From NCBI GenBank assembly GCA_016712105.1, contig JADJRU010000003.1:186001-250000 (forward strand): 64,000 bases of DNA. The letters are read 5' to 3'. Both the position numbers and the translations under genes were made by a program. The stretch is from Ahniella sp. (GTDB lineage: Bacteria; Pseudomonadota; Gammaproteobacteria; Xanthomonadales; Ahniellaceae). How positions within the stretch are numbered: position 1 is the stretch's first letter; each line of letters starts with the position of its first letter. Below, piece after piece: positions 1 to 11,370 of this stretch. Under the pieces are notes generated by a model, which saw only the letters and a program-made list of their open reading frames with translations, did not search any database and was not told the origin of the DNA.

Positions 1-68
1 GCGCGCAGCCGGTTCTGCTCGCTGCGGTCGAGCGGATGCGCCAGCAGTTCCTCGAGCAAACCACTCAT
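1..68 (-). CDS. sufD: SufD, Fe-S cluster assembly protein (N-terminal fragment)
   Basis: Only the first 22 codons are inside the window; the gene continues past the left edge. The ATG at 68-66 overlaps the TGA of sufC by the four-base ATGA arrangement, so it is translationally coupled to sufC. The visible start reads MSGLLEELLAHPLDR. The identity as SufD, which with SufB and SufC forms the SufBC2D scaffold, rests on position after sufC in a suf operon rather than on sequence match, because too little is visible. Confidence 0.7.
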   Translation of the reverse strand, partial: MSGLLEELLAHPLDRSEQNRLR

Positions 69-838
69 GACGACAGTGCCGCCTGTTCTTCGCGTCGGCG
101 TTCGCGGATCCACGTATAACCGTGTTCCTCCAGCTTGAGCGCCAGGTCCTTGTCGCCACTTTGAACGATGCGGCCATCGGCGAGTACATGCACCACGTCG
201 GGCACGATGTAGTCGAGCAGGCGCTGGTAGTGCGTGATCACCACGAACGAGCGCTGCGCCGAACGCAAGGCATTGACGCCTTCTGCCACCAGTTTCAGGG
301 CGTCGATGTCGAGACCGGAATCGGTTTCGTCCAGGATGGCGAGCTTCGGTTCGAGCAATGCCATCTGGAAAATTTCATTGCGCTTCTTTTCGCCGCCGGA
401 AAAACCTTCATTGACGGCGCGATTGAGGAGCTCATCCTTCAGATGCAGCACTTTGAGTTTCTCGCGCACCAGCTTGAGAAAGTTCATCGAGTCCATTTCG
501 GGTTCACCACGCGCCTTGCGCTGCGCATTGAGTGCCGCGCGCAGGAAGTAGGTGTTGTTGACGCCGGGAATCTCGACCGGATACTGGAAGGCCAGGAACA
601 CGCCGGCCGCAGCGCGTGCATCGGGCTCCAGTGTCGTCAGATCTTCGCCGTTGAACAGGATCCGGCCTTCCGTGACGTCGTAGCCATCGCGACCGGCCAG
701 CACATAACCCAGCGTCGATTTGCCGGCGCCGTTCGGGCCCATGATCGCGTGCACTTCACCGGCCTTCACGTTCAGGTTCAGGCCCTTGAGGATTTCCTTG
801 CCCGCCACGCGGACATGGAGGTTTTCGATGGTCAACAT
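65..838 (-). CDS. sufC: SufC, Fe-S assembly ATPase
   Basis: Cytosolic ABC-type ATPase of the SufBC2D scaffold; it powers conformational changes that let SufB/SufD build Fe-S clusters. The protein has Walker A GPNGAGKST near residue 36, the SufC-typical FQYPVEIPGV segment, the signature FSGGEKKR and Walker B LAILDETDSGLDID, with the late TH motif. Two in-frame ATGs exist, at 844 and 838. The AGGTGA Shine-Dalgarno is 7 bases from the ATG at 838 but only about one from that at 844, and MLTIENLHV matches the usual SufC N-terminus, so 838 is chosen. It sits 21 bases after the DUF3703 gene and overlaps sufD by ATGA. Confidence 0.96.
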   Translation of the reverse strand: MLTIENLHVRVAGKEILKGLNLNVKAGEVHAIMGPNGAGKSTLGYVLAGRDGYDVTEGRILFNGEDLTTLEPDARAAAGVFLAFQYPVEIPGVNNTYFLRAALNAQRKARGEPEMDSMNFLKLVREKLKVLHLKDELLNRAVNEGFSGGEKKRNEIFQMALLEPKLAILDETDSGLDIDALKLVAEGVNALRSAQRSFVVITHYQRLLDYIVPDVVHVLADGRIVQSGDKDLALKLEEHGYTWIRERRREEQAALSS

Positions 839-859
839 GTTCATTTCACCTGAATGGTT

Positions 860-1206
860 TCAATTGGGGCCAGCGAGCAGGTTCTTGAGGTCATCCGGAA
901 GGGGCATCGGTTTGACCGCGCTGACATTTGCCCCGCCAGTATTGCCGAGCGGCACCCAGATCGACGTCATCAACAGGGCGGCCGGCAGCCGCAGAAGTTG
1001 GCCGGCGATCTCTCGTGCATCGCGTTGGCGCCAGCCAAAGGCAAACATCAGGCAATGCGTCCAGACGTGCTGGAACGTGTAGGCCTGGGCAATGACGTGT
1101 GCACGCTCGAGATGGCGGAACTCGATACCTGGCTCACCGGCAACACGTGCCTGGTCGGCCAATTCGAGTTCCGTCCGGTACGCGTCGCGGACTGGCTTCG
1201 GCATGC

Positions 1207-1210
<4 letters not shown>
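860..1210 (-). CDS. DUF3703 family protein inside the suf operon
   Basis: A 116-residue soluble protein whose function is not established. It matches the DUF3703 pattern: an HLERAHVIAQ segment, then a His-rich stretch (QHVWTHCLMFAFGW), RRD-like RQRDAREIAGQLLRLPAAL and a C-terminal GNTGGANVSAVKPMPLP. The ATG at 1210 overlaps the sufB stop (ATGA), so it is coupled to sufB, and sufC follows 21 bases downstream. A longer open frame reaches 1456 but that part is a shadow of sufB. The conserved histidines could bind metal; with the operon position this hints at a role in SUF assembly, which is inference. Confidence 0.8.
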
Positions 1211-2640
<1,430 letters not shown>

Positions 2641-2651
2641 GGTGTTTTCCT

Positions 2652-3104
2652 TCAGCCCAGTGCAACTTTGACGGGCACAGGCTTGCCGCGCATCGGCACG
2701 GCTTGAGGATGATGCAGGTCGGCCAGCGTCATGTCGGCCATGGCTCGGGCGATCACACTGGAGATTCGGCGCCACTGCTGTTGGACTTGGCAATGGCTTT
2801 CACGTTGGCAAGCACCCGGTTGTTCGGCGCAATCAGTCATCGCCAGTTTGCCTTCCATCGCTTCGTAGATTTCCAGCACGGTGATGGCGACCGGCGCGCG
2901 CAACAAGCGATAGCCGCCATTGACCCCGCGCCGCGATTCAATCAGGCCCGCCGCGGCCAGTTGCTTGAGCAGCTTGCTGACGGTCGGCAACTCCAGTCGC
3001 GTGCGCTCGGCCAATCCGGACGCGGCATGCAGATGTGCCGGCGCCTCTGCCATCGCAGCGAGCACAACCGTGGCGTAATCAGTCAATTTGGACACGCGCA
3101 GCAT
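2652..3104 (-). CDS. Rrf2-family Fe-S regulator (SufR-like)
   Basis: A 150-residue transcription factor with an N-terminal winged helix (MLRVSKLTDYATVVLAAMAE) and three cysteines at about residues 92, 99 and 105. This is the layout that binds a [2Fe-2S] cluster in IscR. It belongs to the Rrf2 group called SUF system regulators. It is first in the operon, so the simplest model is autoregulation of the suf genes by cluster status. ATG 3104 gives the standard N-terminus; the longer frame to 3269 runs through the promoter region and would overlap fmt. It could also regulate other Fe-S genes, as IscR does. Confidence 0.92.
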   Translation of the reverse strand: MLRVSKLTDYATVVLAAMAEAPAHLHAASGLAERTRLELPTVSKLLKQLAAAGLIESRRGVNGGYRLLRAPVAITVLEIYEAMEGKLAMTDCAEQPGACQRESHCQVQQQWRRISSVIARAMADMTLADLHHPQAVPMRGKPVPVKVALG

Positions 3105-3138
3105 GGCGGAAACGTCGTCTGGCCTAAACAGGACCGAA

Positions 3139-3167
3139 ATTGTACCGTTTCCCGCAAAGGCCGTCAT
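3139..3167 (-). promoter_or_regulatory. Probable sigma-70 promoter of the suf operon
   Basis: Read on the minus strand there is ATGACG (-35, 3167-3162), a 17-base spacer and TACAAT (-10, 3144-3139), giving a leader of about 25 bases before the regulator ATG at 3104. The spacing is ideal and the -10 is 5/6. The divergent fmt gene starts at 3251. Binding of the Rrf2 protein here is expected by analogy but no operator can be defined by eye. Confidence 0.5.
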
Positions 3168-3250
3168 GATGCAATCGTGAGGGCGGGCAGAACCATGCGT
3201 GGGCCCCCTCGCCTGCCGCTTTTCCCCGGCACCTCTGGCAAGATGTCGGG

Positions 3251-4186
3251 ATGCCTTCCTCGAACACATTGCGTATTGCTTTTGCCGGCACCCCAGAGTT
3301 CGCGGTGCCTTGCCTCGATGCCGTTATAGCCTGCGGCCAAACCTGCGTCGGGGTCTACACCCAGCCCGACCGCCCTGCCGGCCGTGGCCGTGGCGTGGCC
3401 ATGAGCCCGGTCAAAGAGCGGGCGCTGGCGGCTGGGATACCCGTATTCCAACCCGAAAACTTCAAGTCGGATGCCGATCGTCAGGTGCTGCGGGACCTCG
3501 CCCCCGACCTGATGGTGGTGGTGGCGTACGGATTGATCCTGCCGGGTAAGGTGCTGGCGATTCCGCGCCACGGCTGCTGGAACGTCCATGCCTCGCTGCT
3601 GCCTCGCTGGCGTGGTGCGGCACCGATCCAGCGGGCCATCGAATCGGGGGATGCCGAGTCGGGTGTCTGCCTGATGCAGATGGAGAAAGGCCTTGATACC
3701 GGTCCGGTGTTGCTTGTGCGCCTGACGTCGCTCGGAAGCGACGAAACCGGCGGCAGCCTGCATGACCGGCTCAGTGCACTCGGGGCAGACACCCTGGCGG
3801 AGGGCATCCACCTGCTCGTCAGTGGCCATTTACCCGCAGCCAGACCGCAGCCGATCGAGGGGGTTACCTACGCCCACAAACTCGACAAGGCAGAGGCCGA
3901 ACTCGACTTCCGCCGTGATGCCCAGGCACTGTCGCGCCAGGTCCGGGCCTTCCAGCCTTGGCCGGTCGCGGAAACCCGCGCTCTGGGCGAACGGCTGCGA
4001 ATCCACGGTGCCGCGGCCGTTCCGGGCGTATCCGGCGAACCCGGGCAGTTGCTGCGTGCCGATCGCGACGGCTTGCTCGTTGCCTGCGGCGACGGTGGAT
4101 TACTGCTGACGCGGGTCCAACGAGAGGGCGGCAAGGTGGTTTCGGCGGGTGATTATCTCAACGCCCGACCGGAGTTGCGCGTATGA
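3251..4186 (+). CDS. fmt: Methionyl-tRNA formyltransferase
   Basis: Transfers a formyl group from 10-formyl-tetrahydrofolate to initiator Met-tRNA, for bacterial translation initiation. The 311-residue protein begins LRIAFAGTPEFAVP and carries the folate-binding and catalytic signature NVHASLLPRWRGAAPIQRAI, with the following GLDTGPVL block; the C-terminal domain is of the usual length. Its TGA overlaps the rsmB start by ATGA, the common fmt-rsmB pairing. No peptide deformylase gene precedes it; the suf operon diverges instead. Confidence 0.97.
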   Translation: MPSSNTLRIAFAGTPEFAVPCLDAVIACGQTCVGVYTQPDRPAGRGRGVAMSPVKERALAAGIPVFQPENFKSDADRQVLRDLAPDLMVVVAYGLILPGKVLAIPRHGCWNVHASLLPRWRGAAPIQRAIESGDAESGVCLMQMEKGLDTGPVLLVRLTSLGSDETGGSLHDRLSALGADTLAEGIHLLVSGHLPAARPQPIEGVTYAHKLDKAEAELDFRRDAQALSRQVRAFQPWPVAETRALGERLRIHGAAAVPGVSGEPGQLLRADRDGLLVACGDGGLLLTRVQREGGKVVSAGDYLNARPELRV

Positions 4187-5508
4187 GCGAGCTTCCTCTG
4201 AACCTGCGGGCCCAGCTCGCGCAGGTTTTGCACGACATGCGGACGGGCCGTGGCAGCGGTCTGGAGTTGTTGCCGCGGCTGGATCGGCAGCTCGCCGATC
4301 CCCGTGACCGCGCCCTGGCGCGCGCCATGTTGTTCGCGACCCTGCGGGGCATCGAACGCTACGAACGCTGGCTGTCCGACCTGCTGGAACGACCCATTCC
4401 AGGCAAGCTGAAAGTGGTGGAGAGCGTGTTGTTGCTGGCGCTGGCCAGCCTTGATCTCGGCATTGATGCAGAACATGCCGTCGTGTCGGCCAGTGTTGAT
4501 GCCGTACGCCAACTAAAACACCCGACGATGGCCGGCCTGGCGAACGCGGTGCTCCGCCGCACCCAGCGCGAACTCGCGCGCCTGAGAGCGCTTCCGCCGG
4601 CCAACGCGGCCGAACAGCACAACCATCCAGCCTGGTTGATTGACCTGCTGGTCCGCGACTGGGGTCAGGCGCAAGCCGAGTTGATCCTGGCCGCGAACAA
4701 CCGACCGGGGCCACTGTGCCTGCGCGTGAATCGCCAGCGTACGACGCGGAGCGACTACCTGGCTCGCCTGCAAACGGCTGGCCGTGCCGCGCGCGCGCCA
4801 GACGATCTTCCGGATGCATTGCTGCTGGACGACTCGGTCGACGTGCACAGCTTGCCGGGCTTCGATGAGGGTGACGTGTCGGTGCAGGATGGGGCCGCAC
4901 AGTTGGCACTGAGCCTGTTGGCTCCGGCGGCCGGTGACCGCGTGCTCGATGCCTGTGCGGCGCCGGGCGGCAAACTCGCCCATATTGCCGAACAAGGTCT
5001 GGCGCTGACGCGACTGCTGGCTTGTGACGTCTCGCCACCGCGACTGAAGCGTATGCAGCAGAATATGGAACGTCTGGGTTTTGGCGAACACATCGAATGG
5101 CGCGAAGTGGACGCCGGCCACGCCAAGGCTTTTGCCGACGACGAACGCTTCGAACGTATCCTTCTGGACGCGCCGTGTACCGGTACCGGCGTGATCCGCC
5201 GGCATCCCGACATTCGCCTGTTGCGGCAACCCGATCAATTGCGTGATCTGAAGCGCACACAAGCGCGCCTGCTCGACCGCCTGTTCCCTTTGCTGGCGCC
5301 GGGGGGACGGTTAGTCTATGCCACCTGTTCCGTCCTCGCCGAAGAAAATGCCGGTCAGATCGCTGCCTTCCTCAAACGCCACACCGATGCCCGATTGCTG
5401 CCTGTCGTGCCGGAATGGTTCGGGCGCGATACCGGCTTCGGTCGGCAGATCCTGCCGGGCGAACACGAACTCGATGGCTTTTTTTACGCCGTCCTCACCC
5501 GTACCTGA
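4183..5508 (+). CDS. rsmB: 16S rRNA (cytosine-967 C5) methyltransferase RsmB
   Basis: Methylates C967 of 16S rRNA using S-adenosylmethionine. The 441-residue protein has an N-terminal NusB-like helical domain and a C-terminal Rossmann methyltransferase domain. Visible motifs are LDACAAPGGKLAHIAE (SAM binding), LLDAPCTGTGVIRRHPD with the motif IV cysteine and YATCSVLAEEN with the catalytic motif VI cysteine. It is coupled to fmt by ATGA and is followed 13 bases on by the DUF4390 lipoprotein gene. Confidence 0.96.
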   Translation: MSELPLNLRAQLAQVLHDMRTGRGSGLELLPRLDRQLADPRDRALARAMLFATLRGIERYERWLSDLLERPIPGKLKVVESVLLLALASLDLGIDAEHAVVSASVDAVRQLKHPTMAGLANAVLRRTQRELARLRALPPANAAEQHNHPAWLIDLLVRDWGQAQAELILAANNRPGPLCLRVNRQRTTRSDYLARLQTAGRAARAPDDLPDALLLDDSVDVHSLPGFDEGDVSVQDGAAQLALSLLAPAAGDRVLDACAAPGGKLAHIAEQGLALTRLLACDVSPPRLKRMQQNMERLGFGEHIEWREVDAGHAKAFADDERFERILLDAPCTGTGVIRRHPDIRLLRQPDQLRDLKRTQARLLDRLFPLLAPGGRLVYATCSVLAEENAGQIAAFLKRHTDARLLPVVPEWFGRDTGFGRQILPGEHELDGFFYAVLTRT

Positions 5509-5521
5509 GCGCCGATCCAGC

Positions 5522-6019
5522 ATGCGCAGGCTGAGGCAAATCATGTTCACGCCGCTGCTGCTCGCGCTGGTCGCGTGCGGCGAGGCGCCGGGGCGTCTGG
5601 ACATCAGCCGGGTCCAACTGGATCCGGGTGGCGCTCGGGTGTTGCTCGACCTGGACTTGCATTTGTCGCCAACCCATCTCGACGCATTGGACCACGGCGT
5701 GCCGCTTCGCCTGGACTTCATCGTGGCACCCCTCGCGGGTGCGGGCACGGTCGAATCGATCGTGCTGAGTTTTTCACCGTTGACACATCAGTATGAAATG
5801 GCCAGTTCGCAGGAAACCACACCGCGGCTGTTCGATACGCGCGATCAGATGCTCGCGGCGCTCGATCGCATCAGCCTGCCGGTGCGCGCCGTCGGCGCGC
5901 CACAAGGTTTTGTGCGGGCACGCCTGAATCTGGATGCCTTACCGCCGGCATTACGCATGACCGCCCGGTTTGATCGGCGCTGGCAGCTGGAAACCCGGAC
6001 GAGCGCATGGCCGCCCTGA
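5522..6019 (+). CDS. DUF4390 lipoprotein
   Basis: A 165-residue protein of unknown function matching the DUF4390 family, which is commonly found between rsmB and an NtrY-like kinase. The N-terminus MRRLRQIMFTPLLLALVAC has a positive n-region, a hydrophobic core and a lipobox (LVAC), so it should be lipidated and held facing the periplasm; lgt is encoded at 60127. Beta-rich repeats follow (RVQLDPGGARVLLDLDL). It overlaps the kinase gene by 13 bases, suggesting the two act together, perhaps as a periplasmic modulator of the kinase (inference). Start ATG 5522 is the first after the rsmB stop. Confidence 0.85.
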   Translation: MRRLRQIMFTPLLLALVACGEAPGRLDISRVQLDPGGARVLLDLDLHLSPTHLDALDHGVPLRLDFIVAPLAGAGTVESIVLSFSPLTHQYEMASSQETTPRLFDTRDQMLAALDRISLPVRAVGAPQGFVRARLNLDALPPALRMTARFDRRWQLETRTSAWPP

Positions 6020-8145
6020 AATCACGCTGGTGGCGATGGTTGCCCGTCGGCGCACTGGTTGTGCTCCTGCTGGCAGCATTCCTGATCACGGTCGATGCCG
6101 AACGCGAAAACCGCCTGATCAATACGCGCGGTTTTCAATTGCTGCTGATCCTGATTGGCCTGGCACTGCTCGGTTTGTTCGTGCGCGTGGGCGCCCAGTT
6201 GTGGTTGCTGTGGCAACGATATCGTCGCGGTGAGGCCGGGGCGCGACTGGAAACGCGGCTGAGCCTGCTGTTCGCCGCCCTCGCACTGCCACCGGCCTTT
6301 CTGGTCGCCGCGTTTGCACTTCGCTTCATCGACACCAGCATCGACAGCTGGTTCCGTGCCGACGTCGAGGCCGCCCAGCAGGCCGCACTCACACTCGGCC
6401 AACTCAGCCTGGAGCGGGAAGCCGACGCGCTCGACCGTGAATCCCGTGCGTTCAGCAGCGAGTTGTCCCTGCTGGACGCGGATGGCATGCAGGATTATCT
6501 CGATGCCCTGGTCGATGCCGATGGCGCCCGGGCGATGCATGCATCCGTCTATGACCTCGACGGCAATCTCGAGGCGCTGTCGTTCAACACCAGCGCGCTG
6601 GGAACCGTGAATGCGCCGGCACCCCACGAACTGGTGGAACTGGATCCCGCGGAACGGCGCATGGAGACCACGCGTCGCGACGACGTTCGCGTCGCGCGCC
6701 TGATCGAGCGTTTTACGGACGATATCGGCAATGAACACGTGATGCAGGTGCTGTTGCCACTCGACAGTGAGTTGGCGGAAGCACTCGCCACACTGGAGCG
6801 CAACGTCGTCGACTATCGCCAGCTTCGGTTCCAGCGTGATGCCTTGAAGACCGGGTTCAGTCTGATTCTTGGCCTGATCACCTTGATCGCAGCGTTCGCA
6901 GCACTCTGGTTTGCGCTGTTGTCGGCCGGCCGGGTGGTCGCACCGGTCGTGCGCCTGACCGCCGCAACCCGGGAAATCGCCGCGGGCCGGCAGAGCCTGG
7001 TGCCGGTCACCGGTCGTGACGAGATTGCTTTCCTCAGCGCTTCATTCAACCGCATGAGCGGGGATCTCGCCGAAGCCAAGGCACGGCAGGAACAGGGGCG
7101 ACAGCAGATCGAACGCGAACGGCAGTTGCTCGAGGCGGTTCTGGAGCGACTCAGTGCCGGCGTGATGGCGATTGAACAGGGCCAGATCGTCATCGCGAAC
7201 CAGGCCGCGCAGAGTCTGCTCGCCGGCCATGCTCAAGAGTTCCGGGGTCTGACCCTCAGCGACGCATCCTTGCAGGAGTCGGCGGCAGCAAGATTCTTCG
7301 CGCGCGTGCAAGCGCGTGATCTTGACCGCACCTTCGAGTGGCGCGAAGAGATCGAGATCGGTGGTGAAGCGCCGCGTACCTTGTTGATCCGCGCGCTGCG
7401 ACTGGCAGCCGAATCGGGCGAACGATTGGTGCTGGTGTTCGACGACGCCAATGTCCTCGCCCAGGCCAGTCGGGAAGCAGCATGGGCCGAAGTGGCACGC
7501 CGGCTCGCACACGAAATCAAGAATCCGCTGACACCGATCCAGTTGGCGGCCGAGCGCGTCAAACATCGGCTGAGCGGCAAACTGGCCGAGCCGGATCGTG
7601 AAGTGGTCGACCGTGCAACGCAGACGATCGTTCAGCAAGTCGAAGCGCTGAAGCGAATGGTGAACGATTTCGGCCAGTATGCGCGGCCGTCGCGGGTCAG
7701 TCGCGAACGGTTTGCGCCGGTGGATCTGCTGGACCAGGTGGCGCGGCTTTATGAAGCCAGTGCGCAGTGTCGGATCGAGCGTGACTTCAAGGCCGCGGAC
7801 GTTCAGATTGACGGGGACCGCGATCGCCTGCGCCAGGTGTTCGTGAACCTGCTGACCAATGCGATTGAAGCCGGTGCCGAACTGGCGCCGCTGCGAATTT
7901 CGCTGACCAGTCGTCGCGAAGGCGACAGTCTGCTCGTGGCGGTCCGCGATTTTGGTCCGGGGCTTCCGGCCGATTTCGCCCAGTATGCATTCGAGCCTTA
8001 TCGCAGCACCAAACCAAAAGGTTCCGGCCTCGGTCTGTCGCTGGTGAAGAAGGTTATGGAAGAACATGGCGGCACCGTTCAGGCCGGCAACGCCGAGGGT
8101 GGTGGTGCGCGATTCCTGTTGCGGTTTGTTCTGGTGGCGCCGTGA
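6007..8145 (+). CDS. NtrY-like membrane sensor histidine kinase
   Basis: A 712-residue membrane kinase. Transmembrane segments lie near residues 10-25, 38-60 and 80-100, followed by a periplasmic domain, a further segment near 280-305, a HAMP linker, a PAS-like region and the kinase core. The phosphoacceptor is H502 in LAHEIKNPLTPIQ; N-box NLLTNAIEAG, G1 DFGPGLP and G2 GSGLGLSLVKKV are intact. The architecture is that of NtrY. The cognate NtrX-type response regulator, usually immediately downstream, is absent: recC starts on the overlapping GTGA. The partner regulator must therefore be elsewhere or lost. Confidence 0.9.
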   Translation: MAALKSRWWRWLPVGALVVLLLAAFLITVDAERENRLINTRGFQLLLILIGLALLGLFVRVGAQLWLLWQRYRRGEAGARLETRLSLLFAALALPPAFLVAAFALRFIDTSIDSWFRADVEAAQQAALTLGQLSLEREADALDRESRAFSSELSLLDADGMQDYLDALVDADGARAMHASVYDLDGNLEALSFNTSALGTVNAPAPHELVELDPAERRMETTRRDDVRVARLIERFTDDIGNEHVMQVLLPLDSELAEALATLERNVVDYRQLRFQRDALKTGFSLILGLITLIAAFAALWFALLSAGRVVAPVVRLTAATREIAAGRQSLVPVTGRDEIAFLSASFNRMSGDLAEAKARQEQGRQQIERERQLLEAVLERLSAGVMAIEQGQIVIANQAAQSLLAGHAQEFRGLTLSDASLQESAAARFFARVQARDLDRTFEWREEIEIGGEAPRTLLIRALRLAAESGERLVLVFDDANVLAQASREAAWAEVARRLAHEIKNPLTPIQLAAERVKHRLSGKLAEPDREVVDRATQTIVQQVEALKRMVNDFGQYARPSRVSRERFAPVDLLDQVARLYEASAQCRIERDFKAADVQIDGDRDRLRQVFVNLLTNAIEAGAELAPLRISLTSRREGDSLLVAVRDFGPGLPADFAQYAFEPYRSTKPKGSGLGLSLVKKVMEEHGGTVQAGNAEGGGARFLLRFVLVAP

Positions 8146-11100
8146 CTCTGCTGCTCCGGCATGCGTCCCAGCTCGAATCGCATGCCGGGGGACTTGCTGA
8201 AGATCTCGCTCGGCATCGCCCGGACACACCGTTCGGACTGCAAACCGTGCTGGTCGCTCATGCCGGGATGGCACGCTGGCTGAGGGCCGACCTCGCGCAA
8301 CGTTCGGAACATGGCATTGCGGCAGGTTGTGTGTTCGAACAGCCGGGCGGGTTCCTGCATCGGCTGGGCGAACAGTTGCTGCACGAACCCGGTGCCGCGC
8401 CGGCCCATCGCCCCGAAGTCCTTCAGCTCGCGCTGTTCGATTTGCTGGGACAACCCGACCTGGGTGCGGCAAACACGACCGTCATGCAGCGCTTCCGCAA
8501 TGCCGGCAGCATCGCCCATCGGCTGCATCGCCAAGGGATCTATCGCAGCGACTGGTTGCAGGAATACCTGCGCAGTCGTGGCGGGAGCCAGGATGCCCGA
8601 CTCTGGCGCGCCCTGGTGGAGCGACTCGGATCGGGAGATCGGGCCAGCCACATGCAACGCCTGCGTGAGCGGCTGAACAGCGACACCGACTTGGCACTGG
8701 CACCCGTCTTCGTGTTTGGTCTGGGCCACTGCCCGCCCGATTTGCTGGAGTTGTTGCGGCTGATCGCGCGGCATACGCCGGTGTACTGGTATTTCCTGAA
8801 TCCATGCCGTGAGTATTGGCTCGACTTTCTGAAGCCGCGCCAGCTCACCGAAGCCGAACTGGCGCGCCGCGCGGCCCATGCCGACGCCGGCCCACCGCTG
8901 CTCGCCAGCTTGGGTGAGCAAGGTCGCGAACTGCTTGCTGCACTGCTCGAAGCAGATGCCCATGACGCAGAGCTCGACCACGTTCCGAACTTCCCCGCCG
9001 GGCGACTGGGTTTGCTGCAGCGAGCAATTTTCGAGAACCAGTCGTCACCCAGGTGGCGTCCCGACAGCAACGATACGAGCCTGCGTGTGCACGCCTGCGC
9101 GTCCCCTTGGGCCGAGCTGGAAGCTGTTCGGGAGGCGCTCGATGCCGTGGCGCAGGTTCATGGTGACTTGCGTCCGGACGAAGTGCTGATCATGGCCGTG
9201 GACCCAAGCCAGTATCGCCCTTGGCTCGATGCGGTGTTCACCCGCGATGCGCCGGTTTGGCCGCTGCGGGTGGCCGATCTGGACTGGTTCGAGCAAGAAC
9301 CCTGGTTCCAGTTGCTCAGCCTGTTGCTCAACGACTTGGGTGCACCGGTACGACGCAGTGTTTGGCTGTCCGTGCTGTCGCATCCGGAAGTCCAACGGCA
9401 TTGGCGGCTCGATCCGGAAACCCTCGCCAGACTCGATCGGGCACTCGATCGGGTGCATGCGAGTTTTGGCATCGATGGAGACGATCGGGGTGATGGCAAC
9501 AACACCCATAGTCTCGGCGCAGGCGTCGATCGACTTTGGATACGTTATGCCGGCGAGTCGGATGAAACTTCCTGGGCCCTGACCGGTTTGGAAGCCGAAA
9601 CCCTCGCGCACGCTGAAGCCGTGTTGGCAGGTTTGGCCACTTGGTCCCGGTTCAGTCGCGGCAACCACGGTCTGACGGCGTGGTGCACGAGTTTGCGCAA
9701 CACCGTGATTCAACTGTGTGGCCCCGGTTTGTCCGAGTTTGCAGACGCTCGGCAACAACTTTGGCGCATGCTGGCCGAAGTTGGAAGAGCGTGCCCGGCT
9801 GTCGGAGATCCAAACGCCCCTTCCGCCCGCTGCTTTCGCTGAGCTGTTGCGGGAGCAGTTGTCGGCACCAGCACTGGATGCGCCCTCACCCGGTGGCGGC
9901 ATCCGGTTTTCCGGCTTGCTTCCGTTCCGCAGCCTGCCGTTCCGATTTATTGCCGTACTCGGACTCGAAGCCGGTGCGTTCCCTCGCCTGGAGCCCGAAC
10001 CCGGCCCCGATGACCGCATGCGCCGTGAACCTCGGCGTCTGCTGGATCGCGATCGCCGGTCCGAGGACCGGTATCTGTTTCTGGAGGCGCTGCTGAGTGC
10101 GCGCCAGTTCCTGCATCTCAGTCATGTTGCCCGGTCTCCGGACGACGGCAGTGAACAAGCGCCGTCGACCTTGCTCAGTGAGCTGATTCAGGTGATCGAC
10201 GAAGCCGAAGGCGCCGCCGCGCGAGGCTTGGGGCGATCCGCACAACGCGACTGGTTGCGGGTCCACGCGGCATTGCCGTTTGCGGCAGAACGCTTCGAGC
10301 AAGGAAGTTCCTCCGTCGCATGGCGACCGGCTGCCCTCGCCCTCCGCAGCGGTCCGGTTCCGGCTCCGGAGTGGCCCGATGTCGTTGCGCCCCAAGCGCG
10401 CGTCGCACTGGCTGACGTTCAGGAATTCCTGCGCCATCCAGGTCACTGGTTCGTGCGGCGGCGACTGGGTATTCGACTGGAGCGTGAGTTTTGGGCCGAT
10501 CCGGATGAAGAGCCCTTGCGCACAACTCTCGGTCACCAGACCCGGCGCCTGCAGGAGTTGCTGGAGTTGAGCCTGGCTGAGGGTGAGGTGCCCACATCGC
10601 CTCCTTCCTCGTGGCTTGATCTGGGCACGCTGCCGGTGGGACTGCTGGGCACCCGTTCGTTTCAACTGTTGCGGCAGAAGTGTGTCGAAACCCTTGAGTT
10701 GGCGGGTCCGGAGCTTGGCGACACGTGGCGCGCCCCAGAGCGTGTGCTGGCGATCGAAGGCTTCGATGTGGGCGGCCGCGTGGTCCATGGACGTGTTCGA
10801 CTGAAGGCGCACTCGCGGATCCTGCCGCAGATCCATCCCGATCCTGGCCCGCTGCTTGCCGAACTGTTCGGCTTGGTCGTTGCCGCGCTGAGCGAAGGTT
10901 CGGACAAACATCTGCATGTGCTGTTCAAGTGGCGTCGACTGCACGCAAAGGGATCAAAAACCGGTATCGAGTTGCCGGCGCGGATGGATGTTCACGCGGA
11001 TGCCGCAGCCTGGCGTCACTGGTTGGATGCGGTGCTGGCCGAGTACGACTCGGCGCATCGACAACCCGCATTGATGCCCTGGCGCGCAGCGATGGCGGCC

Positions 11101-11343
11101 TGGCATTGGATCGAAGCCGGCTCCAGCCTGCGCTTGGCGGCGGCCGACAAACAGTTCCGGCAGGAGGGTTATTCTTCCGGCGAACATGCCGACCCAAGCT
11201 GGCGCCTGCTGATTGGCCAACGCGCCCTGTTTGCCGATGCGTCGGCGGGTCATCGGTTCCTCGAACACACCGAACGGTTGTTGCAACCGGTGTTCGCATC
11301 GATGCGCCCTAAAGGGGCGGGGGCGGATGCGGGCGCCGATTGA
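8142..11343 (+). CDS. recC: RecC, exonuclease V gamma subunit (apparent frameshift)
   Basis: RecC is the Chi-recognising scaffold of the RecBCD nuclease-helicase that processes double-strand breaks. The locus is split between two frames: 8142-9842 carries the N-terminal half (GMARWLRADLAQ, FLNPCREYW, PPLLASLGEQGREL) and the second frame up to 11343 the C-terminal half (LLPFRSLPF, RSEDRYLFLEALLSA). The frames join at about 9780-9784, where removing one G restores LAEV-EERARLSEI. Total length is near 1,065 residues, close to the family norm. Start is GTG 8142, overlapping the kinase stop, so it is uncertain. recB and recD are not adjacent, which is unusual. It may be an assembly indel or a true decaying gene. 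Confidence 0.85.
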
Positions 11344-11370
11344 GGATGCGGCGGTTCGCGAATGAAACCG

